A stretch of 5,600 nt of DNA from CAZCWX01 sp964502465 (GCA_964502465.1 CAZCWX010000480.1:1-5600), one strand, 5' to 3'; counted from the first letter of the stretch, positions 1 to 5,423 are shown. The notes: generated by a model not told the origin, from the sequence alone. Program-made: numbers and translations.

Positions 1-2
1 AT

Positions 3-101
3 GCGGTAACGGCGCTGCAACAGCTCGGCGCGCTCAAACCCACAGTGGAGTTTTGGAAAGTGTCTGGAAAGTCGTTGTCGCCGAACGGTCCGTCAGTGTA
101 A
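3..101 (+). CDS. 3' end of an unidentified upstream gene (partial)
   Basis: An open frame enters from the left edge and ends at TAA 99-101, giving 32 residues that begin AVTALQQLGALKPTVEFW. Of the three forward frames this one reads most like protein: it has a hydrophobic heptad-like stretch followed by a polar tail, and mostly G/C third positions. Frame 1 stops at once. Frame 2 stays open into the P450 but gives an implausible Arg/Thr-rich product. The stop lies 31 nt before the P450 start, which has its own strong ribosome binding site, so this gene and the P450 may be co-transcribed. I do not recognise the family from this tail and assign no function. Confidence 0.45.
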   Translation, partial: AVTALQQLGALKPTVEFWKVSGKSLSPNGPSV

Positions 102-118
102 CGGCAGTGAAAATCGGT

Positions 119-124
119 AAGGAG
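119..124 (+). promoter_or_regulatory. Ribosome binding site of the P450 gene
   Basis: AAGGAG lies 8 nt before ATG 133. This near-ideal Shine-Dalgarno spacing fixes the start of the P450 and supports efficient independent translation initiation inside a possible operon. Confidence 0.75.
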
Positions 125-132
125 ACCACACG

Positions 133-1317
133 ATGCACTACAATCCGCATCTGCCTGAAGTCAAAGCAAACCTCTACGCGCACTACGCCTATCTGCGTGA
201 GCATGCGCCGGTCTATTGGGTCGAATCACTCCAAGCCTGGGCCGTCAGTCGTTACGCGGATGTTGTCTACGTGCTCAAGAATCCGCACTTGTTTTCCTCG
301 TCCGCGTTCTTTGAGCACCTGCTGGGAGAATTCAATCCGGTACCGGAAATCCCGTGGATGATCACCAGCGATCCGCCGGCCCATACCCGACTGCGCAAGT
401 TGGCGAACAAAGGATTTATGCCGAGCATGATCCGCAATCTCGCGCCGCGCGTTGGGGCGATTGCGACGGGATTGCTTGAGCGCATCCGCAGCAACCGCGA
501 GTTTGACTTCGTGCGCGACTTTTCCGCGGCGTTTCCCGTCCTGGTGATCGCGGAAATGCTGGGCATTGAGCCGGAGCGGCGCGTGGACTTCAAGCGCTGG
601 GCCGATGACATCGTCAGTGCCTCGAACCGCGCCACCGCCACGGAAGAAGATCGCCAGCGTATCCGGCAGAGCGTGAACGACGCGCGCGCGTACTTCGAGG
701 CGACGATCGCCCGCCGTCGCCAAGCACCTGGAGATGATATTATCAGCGCGTTCGTGCGCGCCGAAGAGGAGAATCAGGCGCTGACCGCTCTCGAGGTCCT
801 TAGCCTCTCTATCCTGTTGCTGCTAGGAGGGAGTGAAACGACGACGAACCTCTTGGGAGGCCTGATGGTAACACTCTTGGAGCAGCCGGGCGAATTGGCC
901 AAGGTGCAACGCGACCCGTCGCTTATCCCCCAGCTCATCGAAGAGGGGTTACGGTACCATTCCCCGGTGCAAGTCTTGTTTCGACAGACGACCCAAACTG
1001 TAGAGATTGCCGGAACCACCATTCCCGCCAAGGCGACAGTCATGCCTCTGCTCGCCTCGGCCAATCGCGACGCGCGCAAGTTCTCTGATCCGGAGCGCTT
1101 TGACCTGACTCGTAATACTGATGGTCACGTCGCTTTGGGGCACGGCGTCCATTTTTGTCTGGGCGCGCCGCTGGCGCGTCTCGAAGCCAAAGTTGCACTA
1201 GAGGCGCTGTTGCAGCATTTGCCGTCGCTTAAAGCCACGGCACAGCCGGTCACCTGGATCGATTCCTTCTTTGTGCGCGGCCCGAAAACATTACCGTTGG
1301 CGTTTGCCGGTGTCTAA
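133..1317 (+). CDS. Cytochrome P450, soluble bacterial class
   Basis: This is a 394-residue haem monooxygenase, a normal length for soluble bacterial P450s; no signal peptide or membrane anchor is visible. Hallmarks appear in order. The C-helix region is DPPAHTRLRK (80-89), with His84 and Arg88 positioned for haem propionates. The I-helix oxygen-activation motif is GGSETTT (232-238), with the acid-threonine pair Glu235/Thr236. The K-helix ExxR is Glu271/Arg274 in EEGLRYHSPV. The PERF-type motif is DPERF (319-323). The haem-binding loop is ALGHGVHFCLG, with Cys342 as the axial thiolate ligand. The usual first Phe of FxxGxxxC is Leu335, a minor deviation. Family members insert one oxygen atom into a hydrophobic substrate, taking electrons from a ferredoxin and its reductase. 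No redox partner gene is in the window. A truncated relative lies about 320 nt downstream, so this locus has carried at least two P450 genes. Substrate is unknown; terpenoid, steroid or fatty-acid hydroxylation would fit the neighbours. Confidence 0.97.
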   Translation: MHYNPHLPEVKANLYAHYAYLREHAPVYWVESLQAWAVSRYADVVYVLKNPHLFSSSAFFEHLLGEFNPVPEIPWMITSDPPAHTRLRKLANKGFMPSMIRNLAPRVGAIATGLLERIRSNREFDFVRDFSAAFPVLVIAEMLGIEPERRVDFKRWADDIVSASNRATATEEDRQRIRQSVNDARAYFEATIARRRQAPGDDIISAFVRAEEENQALTALEVLSLSILLLLGGSETTTNLLGGLMVTLLEQPGELAKVQRDPSLIPQLIEEGLRYHSPVQVLFRQTTQTVEIAGTTIPAKATVMPLLASANRDARKFSDPERFDLTRNTDGHVALGHGVHFCLGAPLARLEAKVALEALLQHLPSLKATAQPVTWIDSFFVRGPKTLPLAFAGV

Positions 1318-1350
1318 TGTTAGGGTACGAGGCCGTTCCTCTAAGTGAGG

Positions 1351-1366
1351 AGACTGCGGAAAGTCT
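1351..1366 (+). terminator. Weak stem-loop after the P450 gene
   Basis: AGACT (1351-1355) and AGTCT (1362-1366) pair perfectly around the loop GCGGAA, starting 33 nt after the P450 stop codon. A competing pairing, CCTC/GAGG, lies directly upstream (about 1338-1350). No run of T follows, so this is at best a weak intrinsic terminator or an mRNA 3'-end structure. Confidence 0.2.
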
Positions 1367-1524
1367 TAGGTGAGAACGCCGTGCGCTTTTACAATCTGTG
1401 AGATGCATGGTCGATGTTGAAAACTGATTTCTTTCGTAGTCATTCGACAGGTCGCGCTGATGATGAAAGACTAGTGCTTCATCTCATAAGATTCGATGGG
1501 TTAACGAAGCTGACCTGTAGGCAG

Positions 1525-1594
1525 AGATTGCTTCGCTGCGCTCGCAATGACAGAATGGAATGTCATTGCGAGGAGCGGAGTGACGAAGCAATCT
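1525..1594. repeat. Dispersed palindromic repeat (REP/MITE-like hairpin)
   Basis: The left arm (1525-1552) starts AGATTGCTTCG and ends CGCAATGACA. An 8-nt spacer (GAATGGAA) separates it from the right arm (1561-1594), which starts TGTCATTGCG and ends CGAAGCAATCT. The outer 11 bp and the inner 10 bp pair perfectly. The middle differs because the right arm carries about 6 extra bases (GGAGCGGAGTGA against CTGCGCT). Read in one frame it gives CHCEERSDEAI, a peptide I recall as a recurring spurious translation of a repeat in many environmental bacterial genomes. No transposase is nearby. It may be a non-autonomous element or an extragenic palindrome; its RNA would form a strong hairpin between the P450 gene and the downstream remnant. 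Confidence 0.8.
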
Positions 1595-1637
1595 TTGCCC
1601 CACAAAATCATTGAGATAGACTACTAGGAAGCAGGCA

Positions 1638-1826
1638 ATGCTCCCGGATACTATCGCCTTCAATTCCCTCCTTTTTGAGGTGCAGCAGGATCCGTACCCG
1701 TACTATGCGCGGCTTCGCGATATAGCGCCGGTCTACTACATCGAGTCGCTCGATGCGAATCTGCATCTCAAGCGCGCGATCACCATTCACGACTTCGCCA
1801 GGGATTTGCAACATTGGGAACGTTGA
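1638..1826 (+). pseudogene. Truncated cytochrome P450, N-terminal remnant
   Basis: A 62-residue frame starts at ATG 1638 with AGGA (1626-1629) 8 nt upstream. Residues 9-41 align without gaps to residues 4-36 of the intact P450 upstream, 17 of 33 identical by hand count, including APVY and ESL. This is the typical P450 N-terminus, DPYPYYARLR. After Ala40 (base 1757) the similarity ends: the SRYADV segment expected next is missing and an unrelated tail runs to TGA 1824-1826. No C-helix, I-helix, ExxR or haem-cysteine motif is seen in any frame before the next gene, so over 80 percent of the gene is gone and the product cannot bind haem. It is a relative of the upstream gene but too divergent to be a recent tandem copy. 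The intact start and ribosome binding site mean a short peptide could still be made. Confidence 0.8.
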
Positions 1827-1857
1827 GAGAGTTGTGGTTCAACCTTCGCATCTCAAG
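1763..1857. repeat. 10-bp direct repeat spanning the P450 breakpoint tail
   Basis: GCATCTCAAG occurs at 1763-1772 and again at 1848-1857, so the two copies start 85 nt apart. The first copy begins 5 nt after P450 similarity ends. The pair could be a duplication left by an insertion or deletion event, or chance. Confidence 0.3.
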
Positions 1858-1900
1858 TGAGTTCTTATCCCTCCTGTGGCAGTGAAGACGTTCATGCCTT

Positions 1901-1916
1901 ATGAGACCTTTCTCAT
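1901..1916. other. Small perfect hairpin in the gap before the flavoprotein gene
   Basis: ATGAGA (1901-1906) pairs with TCTCAT (1911-1916) around a 4-nt loop, CCTT. No T-run follows. It lies in the 224-nt gap between the P450 remnant and the flavoprotein gene, where I see no gene and no convincing promoter. Function is unknown. Confidence 0.25.
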
Positions 1917-2031
1917 CAGAGGAGACGATTCCAAGATCGCGAAAAAGAATTTCTTCCGTATGCAGGCATAAGGAGAAGGCTCGTTTTGATACGCACTCCT
2001 CCCATATCTTTGGACGTGGCTGAAGTGTGTC

Positions 2032-2044
2032 GGGGAGGCGAGGA
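2032..2044 (+). promoter_or_regulatory. Ribosome binding site deciding the flavoprotein start
   Basis: Two purine-rich blocks, GGGGAGG (2032-2038) and GAGGA (2040-2044), precede ATG 2051. The second sits 6 nt from the ATG. An in-frame GTG at 2027 would place these blocks inside the coding sequence and add SGRRGKK, a segment the family does not need, so ATG 2051 is preferred. Confidence 0.65.
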
Positions 2045-2050
2045 AAAAAG

Positions 2051-3193
2051 ATGGGAACACAAGTCACACAAATGTTTGGCGTTGAGTATCCGATTTTTGC
2101 CTTTACCCATTGTCGCGATGTGGTTGTGGCGGTGAGTAAAGCTGGAGGATTCGGCGTCCTCGGCGCGGCGCTTCATACCGATGAACGACTGGAAATCGAT
2201 CTGCAATGGATCGATGAACAGCTGGGCGACATTCCTTACGGCGTTGATCTTATGATGCCGTCAAATTATGTCGGCGCGGACAAAGGCGGGCTGGATCACC
2301 AGTCCCTCAACGCCCTCATCCCGGACGAGCATCGGCAGTTCCTTGATACCTTACTGGCTGAGGCTGGGGTGCCGGAGCTGCCGGAACATCTGACCTCAGC
2401 CAAGAAAGAACGCGGCCTGCGGTTTTCGCAGAAGCAAGCGAAAGGCGTTATCGACATTGCCTTTGCGCATAAACCCACCTTCTTGGTGAGTGCGCTTGGC
2501 ACACCGCCCGATTGGGTGACGCAGGCGGCGCATGAGCGAGGTTTGTATGTGGGTGCCCTTGCCGGCAAGAGAAAGCATGCCGAACGGCATAAAGCTGCTG
2601 GAGTCGACGTGATTATTGCTCAATCATATGAAGCTGGCGGCCACACCGGCGATATCGGCGGCATGGTCCTGATCCCTGAGATTGTTGATGCCGTGGCTCC
2701 AGTTCCGGTGCTTGGAGCGGGCGGCATCGGCAGTGGACGCCAGATGGCGGCAGCCCTGGCGCTGGGTGCACAAGGCGTGTGGTGTGGCTCGGTCTGGCTC
2801 ACTACCGTGGAGTCAGAGTTAGACCGGATGGCGCGGGAAAAACTCCTGGCTGCGGATACCGACGATACCGTGCGGACCAAAGCCATGACTGGAAAATATA
2901 CCCGGTTTCTCCGCTCCACCTGGACCGACGCGTGGGAGCGTCCGGACACACCGGGGCCGCTCAAGACCCCGCTCCAGAGCGTGCTGGTGTATGAGTACTT
3001 GCGGCGCATTGATCGTGCGATGAAGGCCCCCGGCGTCACCCCGGAGTCCGGCGCGTATCAACTCTATACCTATCCTGTGGGCCAGGGGATCGGCGCGCAA
3101 AACACCAGCCGCGCTACCCGAGACGTGGTCCGAGAAATGATAGAAGGCTATGTCGACGCGGTGGCGCGCTTGCAGGAGCAGGTGGGCGGCTAA
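2051..3193 (+). CDS. Nitronate monooxygenase / NPD family FMN-dependent TIM-barrel protein
   Basis: A 380-residue flavoprotein of the 2-nitropropane dioxygenase-like family (PF03060), close to the usual length. The N-terminus YPIFAFTHCRDVVVAVSKAGGFGVLGA (13-39 in part) is the first beta strand and the Gly-rich phosphate region of the barrel. The signature EAGGHTG lies at 194-200, with His198 at the position of the family catalytic histidine. The FMN-phosphate motif LGAGGIGSG (221-229) is followed by Gln231 and the barrel end ALGAQGVWCGSVWL (237-250). Characterised members oxidise alkyl nitronates with oxygen. Relatives such as IpdC of steroid-ring catabolism and the FabK enoyl reductases do other flavin chemistry on CoA or ACP esters, and this protein's neighbours favour such a role over nitronate detoxification. 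The C-terminal 100 residues are longer than the minimal fold and may contribute to the substrate pocket. The enzyme would be cytosolic. Family assignment is secure; the reaction is not. Confidence 0.9.
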   Translation: MGTQVTQMFGVEYPIFAFTHCRDVVVAVSKAGGFGVLGAALHTDERLEIDLQWIDEQLGDIPYGVDLMMPSNYVGADKGGLDHQSLNALIPDEHRQFLDTLLAEAGVPELPEHLTSAKKERGLRFSQKQAKGVIDIAFAHKPTFLVSALGTPPDWVTQAAHERGLYVGALAGKRKHAERHKAAGVDVIIAQSYEAGGHTGDIGGMVLIPEIVDAVAPVPVLGAGGIGSGRQMAAALALGAQGVWCGSVWLTTVESELDRMAREKLLAADTDDTVRTKAMTGKYTRFLRSTWTDAWERPDTPGPLKTPLQSVLVYEYLRRIDRAMKAPGVTPESGAYQLYTYPVGQGIGAQNTSRATRDVVREMIEGYVDAVARLQEQVGG

Positions 3194-3274
3194 ATCAAGC
3201 CATACAACGGTTACATCGGATCTCGTCCATTGCGACAGGTGCTTGACCTTTAGTTGTCTTGGGCATTGGCGCAG

Positions 3275-3304
3275 TTGCAGAAATTATTGACTTGTCGATA
3301 TACT
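3275..3304 (+). promoter_or_regulatory. Possible sigma70-like promoter before the cupin remnant and thiolase-like gene
   Basis: TATACT (3299-3304) matches the -10 consensus at 5 of 6 positions. TTGCAG (3275-3280) is a poor -35 element 18 bp upstream. Transcription would start near 3311, about 40 nt before ATG 3350, which suits expression of the remnant, the thiolase-like gene and DUF35 as one unit. This is the only plausible promoter I see in the 156-nt gap; the -35 is weak. Confidence 0.25.
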
Positions 3305-3349
3305 CAGCGAGCTGCGAGACATGATCCCAATACGTTAGGAAAACAAACT

Positions 3350-3520
3350 ATGGCAACTGTTGTCGCATCCCAAACACCATCCTATCGCTTCGACGACCGC
3401 AATATACGGTGGCGCGAGTTGGGCGATTTCAAGCACTTCGTGGTCTTCATCTTCTTTGTCGATGAGGCAAAGAACATCGCCGATTTCAATCAGGATAAGG
3501 CCGTTACGCGCCATGCATAA
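3350..3520 (+). pseudogene. Truncated cupin-like (dihydroxyacetophenone-dioxygenase-type) N-terminal remnant
   Basis: A 56-residue frame starts at ATG 3350 with AGGA (3337-3340) 9 nt upstream. The segment NIRWRELGDFKHF (18-30) plus FVDEAKNIADF (36-46) resembles the N-terminus of small cupins related to 2,4'-dihydroxyacetophenone dioxygenase, which share a pattern of W-x-x-hydrophobic...VDE...-hydrophobic-DF before the first metal-binding His motif. From residue 47 the frame becomes NQDKAVTRHA and stops at TAA 3518-3520. The double-stranded beta-barrel and the metal-binding His residues are absent. The frame overlaps the next gene's start by 8 nt. Its composition and codon pattern in this frame look protein-like, while the alternative frame through the same bases gives a Ser-rich low-complexity product. 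It is therefore read as the 5' remnant of a deleted gene. It could alternatively be a short real leader peptide. The cupin resemblance is from memory and moderate. Confidence 0.55.
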
Positions 3521-4652
3521 ATACGCAATAGCCGGTTTGGGCGTTACTCCGCAAGGGGTTATTCCGGGGACCAGCGCAGAGAAGCTGGCTTGGGACGCGA
3601 TTGAGCTCGCCTTGAGCGATGCCGGACTCGAACGCAGTGAAGTGAACGGCTACATCTACCAGCCCGGATTCGGCGAGCGCACGTCGGGCATGGCCGCCAG
3701 CCGGGCTTCCCTTGGCGCCAGCTCGACGCTGCAGATCGACTCCAGTGGCGCATCCGGAATTTTCGCGCTCATAGCGGCGATCGGTCTGATCGAGGCGGGA
3801 ACAGCAGAGTACGTGATGTGCCTGCACGCCACGAATGCGCGTTCACAAACGATCACGATTGGCGCTGGCGGTCAGGACCAGAACTCCATCTTCGGCCTCT
3901 TCTCTCCCGGCGCCCAGGCTGCGCTGATGGCCCAAGGCTACTTGCATAAGTATGGCAAGTCCTCCGCAGATTTGGCTGAGATCGCTGTTGCCCTGCGTTC
4001 CAATGCGGTCCCGCGCAGCGACGCCTATATGTTCAATCGCCCGATCACCGTTGACGATCATCAGAACTCGCCATTCATTGTCAGGCCGCTGCATCTGCTC
4101 GATTACTGCTTGGTGACCGATGGCGCGATTGCCTTCATCGTGACCACTGCCGAGCGGGCGCGAGACCTGAAGACCACGCCAATCGAGCTGCTAGGCTTTG
4201 GCACCTGCCACGAGGTCGGTCAGGGCTATGCGCGCGGGTCCAACACCATCCTGGGACCGGCGGATCTCGACGTTGAGCCGGCGCGCAGCAGAGCCTTTGG
4301 AACAGCAGGTTTAGGTATTGCAGACATCGACGTGTTTCAATTCTACGATGCGTTCACCATCATTGCCGCGCTACAGCTCGAAGCCTACGGGCTGTGCGCG
4401 CGTGGTGAAGCGGCGGACTGGGTCCGCGCCGGGAATTTCCGGTGGGACTCCCAGCACCCCTGCAATACGTCGGGTACGCTCCATTCCTGGGCCTATGTCC
4501 AAGGTTTTACGCACCTTGCCGAGGGAATCCGCCAACTCCGCGGCGAGGGCGGCCCAACGCAAGTGCCGGGTGCTCGGACTGCACTGGTGACAAATGTCGG
4601 GATCACCGGCGCGGGACTGGCTCAGTCGGCGGTGATCCTCGGCGTTGCGTAA
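3513..4652 (+). CDS. Thiolase-fold protein, SCP-x/Ltp2-like, lacking the catalytic cysteine
   Basis: A 379-residue thiolase-superfamily protein, normal length for the SCP-x/lipid-transfer thiolase group. ATG 3513 is chosen because the protein then begins MHKYAIAGLGVTPQG, the usual first beta strand. The frame is open from an upstream ATG at 3360, but those 51 extra residues are the wrong-frame reading of the cupin remnant. AGGATAAGG (3492-3500) is 12 nt away, a weak site; the start overlaps the preceding stop by 8 nt, suggesting translational coupling. At the nucleophile loop the sequence is DSSGASG (76-82), where thiolases have Cys-Ala-Ser-Gly: Gly79 replaces Cys. Later motifs are YDAFT (278-282) and NTSGTLHSWAYVQG (318-331), where the GHP histidine is replaced by Ala-Tyr-Val (Tyr328). 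The C-terminal cysteine loop reads TNVGITGAG, without Cys. These changes exclude normal thiolysis and match the Ltp2-type retro-aldolases of steroid side-chain degradation, which work with a DUF35 partner. The DUF35 gene is next. Fold is certain; aldolase chemistry is inferred. Confidence 0.92.
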   Translation: MHKYAIAGLGVTPQGVIPGTSAEKLAWDAIELALSDAGLERSEVNGYIYQPGFGERTSGMAASRASLGASSTLQIDSSGASGIFALIAAIGLIEAGTAEYVMCLHATNARSQTITIGAGGQDQNSIFGLFSPGAQAALMAQGYLHKYGKSSADLAEIAVALRSNAVPRSDAYMFNRPITVDDHQNSPFIVRPLHLLDYCLVTDGAIAFIVTTAERARDLKTTPIELLGFGTCHEVGQGYARGSNTILGPADLDVEPARSRAFGTAGLGIADIDVFQFYDAFTIIAALQLEAYGLCARGEAADWVRAGNFRWDSQHPCNTSGTLHSWAYVQGFTHLAEGIRQLRGEGGPTQVPGARTALVTNVGITGAGLAQSAVILGVA

Positions 4653-4660
4653 ATCCTTCT

Positions 4661-4665
4661 GGGAG
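4661..4665 (+). promoter_or_regulatory. Ribosome binding site deciding the DUF35 start
   Basis: GGGAG sits 6 nt before ATG 4672, in the 19-nt gap after the thiolase-like stop. An in-frame upstream start at 4645 would overlap the preceding gene and add MRKSFWEQT, which is not supported by a binding site or by the family N-terminus. Confidence 0.6.
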
Positions 4666-4671
4666 CAAACA

Positions 4672-5097
4672 ATGAGCGACCAAGAAACCCGCCCCACGCC
4701 TTCTCCGCCCAGCCGTGTCGTTCCGGTGGAAGATCAGCCTTTCTGGGGTGCCCTGGATGCGGGCAACTTCGTGCTGGCTCGATGCCCGTGCGGCGCATAC
4801 TACGCTCGTTCTCAGGCGTGTCTGCGATGTGGTGCCGATGCGCAGGCACTGACATGGGTGCCTGCCTCAGGCCGGGGAACGGTCCGCACCTTTGTCGTTT
4901 TCGACAAGCCGTATCATCCGTATTTCAAGGAACGGACCCCCTACGTCGTCGCGGTCGTTACCCTAGAAGAAGGTCCGGAGATCACTACCAACGTTGTCGA
5001 TACCAACGTCACCGACGTCGTGATCGGTATGCCGGTACGTATCATCATTAGCGAGCGCGGCGAGCATAAGATTCATCAAGCGTCCGCACGAGTGTGA
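4672..5097 (+). CDS. DUF35 zinc-ribbon / OB-fold protein, partner of the thiolase-like protein
   Basis: A 141-residue protein of the COG1545/DUF35 family, typical in length. In order it has a Pro-rich leader (7-18), the amphipathic helix DQPFWGALDAGNFVLA (21-36) that precedes the ribbon in this family, a zinc ribbon with Cys38, Cys40, Cys50 and Cys53, and an OB-fold from about 66 to 130 (GRGTVRTFVVF, PYVVAVVTLEEG, GMPVRIIIS). The first cysteine pair is C-x-C rather than the more common C-x2-C; the second is C-x2-C. DUF35 proteins bind thiolase-fold enzymes of fatty-acid, polyketide, mevalonate and steroid pathways, helping to form the acyl-CoA site. In Ltp2-ChsH2 aldolases the DUF35 domain is required for activity and is fused to a MaoC-like domain; here it stands alone. 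The 19-nt gap from the thiolase-like gene implies one operon and a stable complex. Confidence 0.92.
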   Translation: MSDQETRPTPSPPSRVVPVEDQPFWGALDAGNFVLARCPCGAYYARSQACLRCGADAQALTWVPASGRGTVRTFVVFDKPYHPYFKERTPYVVAVVTLEEGPEITTNVVDTNVTDVVIGMPVRIIISERGEHKIHQASARV

Positions 5098-5423
5098 GGG
5101 TTATCAAGGCGCGATGGACCCCGGACTCACAGATCGTCATACATACGTGGCGCGACAGGGCGAGACTCGCCATCTCTCCTTGCACGTTTTCTTCCCAGGG
5201 CTGTTTTGTATCTAAGCGGCGTAATTGCGGGTTTTCTCGACCGACCTATGCCTGCTCTGACTCAGGCTCTAACCACCAACGACCCGCAAATACTGCTGAC
5301 ATGAAAATAGGGGGCAAGCTATCCCAGGCTTCTTTTGTAGTCAAGAATTAGAGAAGAAGCTGAGCAGTGGGCTGAGGGCGGAAGAAATTCTCGCGATGGA
5401 GAGTTGGTTTCCTCGTTCTTCCA
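5098..5423. other. 326-nt convergent intergenic region, no supported gene
   Basis: This gap separates the plus-strand DUF35 gene from the minus-strand restriction gene, so both should terminate here. No credible gene is seen. A forward open frame at 5094-5351 has Ser/Arg-rich, non-family composition and no ribosome binding site. Small hairpins are present, such as GGCGA/TCGCC (5159-5171), along with the nested inverted repeat at 5225-5289. None is followed by a good T-run in either direction, so no intrinsic terminator can be assigned with confidence. Confidence 0.6.
5225..5289. repeat. Nested inverted repeat between convergent genes
   Basis: TTGCGGGT (5225-5232) pairs perfectly with ACCCGCAA (5282-5289). 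Inside, GCCTG (5250-5254) pairs with CAGGC (5263-5267) around an 8-nt loop, giving a two-stem cruciform or RNA structure. It sits between convergent genes, where a bidirectional transcription barrier or recombination scar could be expected. The outer loop is long (49 nt), so chance is possible. Confidence 0.35.

Larger units (their letters stand above)
1318..1637. other. 320-nt intergenic region with a palindromic repeat, no supported gene
   Basis: No credible gene is present. A 66-codon open frame at 1414-1614 crosses the palindromic repeat, reads CHCEERSDEAI there, and is judged spurious. The region contains a weak stem-loop just after the P450, a 7-bp inverted repeat ACAGGTC (1447-1453) / GACCTGT (1512-1518), and the larger palindrome at 1525-1594. 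The stretch from about 1400 to 1515 is visibly more AT-rich than the flanking genes, as expected for non-coding DNA. Confidence 0.7.

Noticed and set aside
1414..1614. A 66-codon forward open frame
   Set aside because: Its second half is the translation of the palindromic repeat (CHCEERSDEAI) and the first half has no family resemblance or ribosome binding site, so it is a spurious frame.
1986..2010. A promoter before the flavoprotein gene (TTGATA with TATCTT)
   Set aside because: The spacing is only 13 bp and the -10 match is weak, so it does not stand above chance.
2027..2050. GTG start for the flavoprotein gene
   Set aside because: It would put the Shine-Dalgarno sequence inside the coding region; ATG 2051 has GAGGA 6 nt upstream.
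1780..2067. A minus-strand open frame across the gap before the flavoprotein gene
   Set aside because: It has no recognisable domain, low-quality composition and overlaps the flavoprotein start and its ribosome binding site; treated as chance.
3360..3512. A 51-residue N-terminal extension of the thiolase-like protein
   Set aside because: The extension is Ser/Arg-rich, absent from the family, and overlaps the better-supported cupin remnant in another frame; the natural start MHKYAIAG is at 3513.
5250..5289. An integron attC-like site, suggested by nested stems and a CTAAC/CAAC context
   Set aside because: The core GTTRRRY/RYYYAAC pair is not present in the right arrangement and no integron cassette structure surrounds it.
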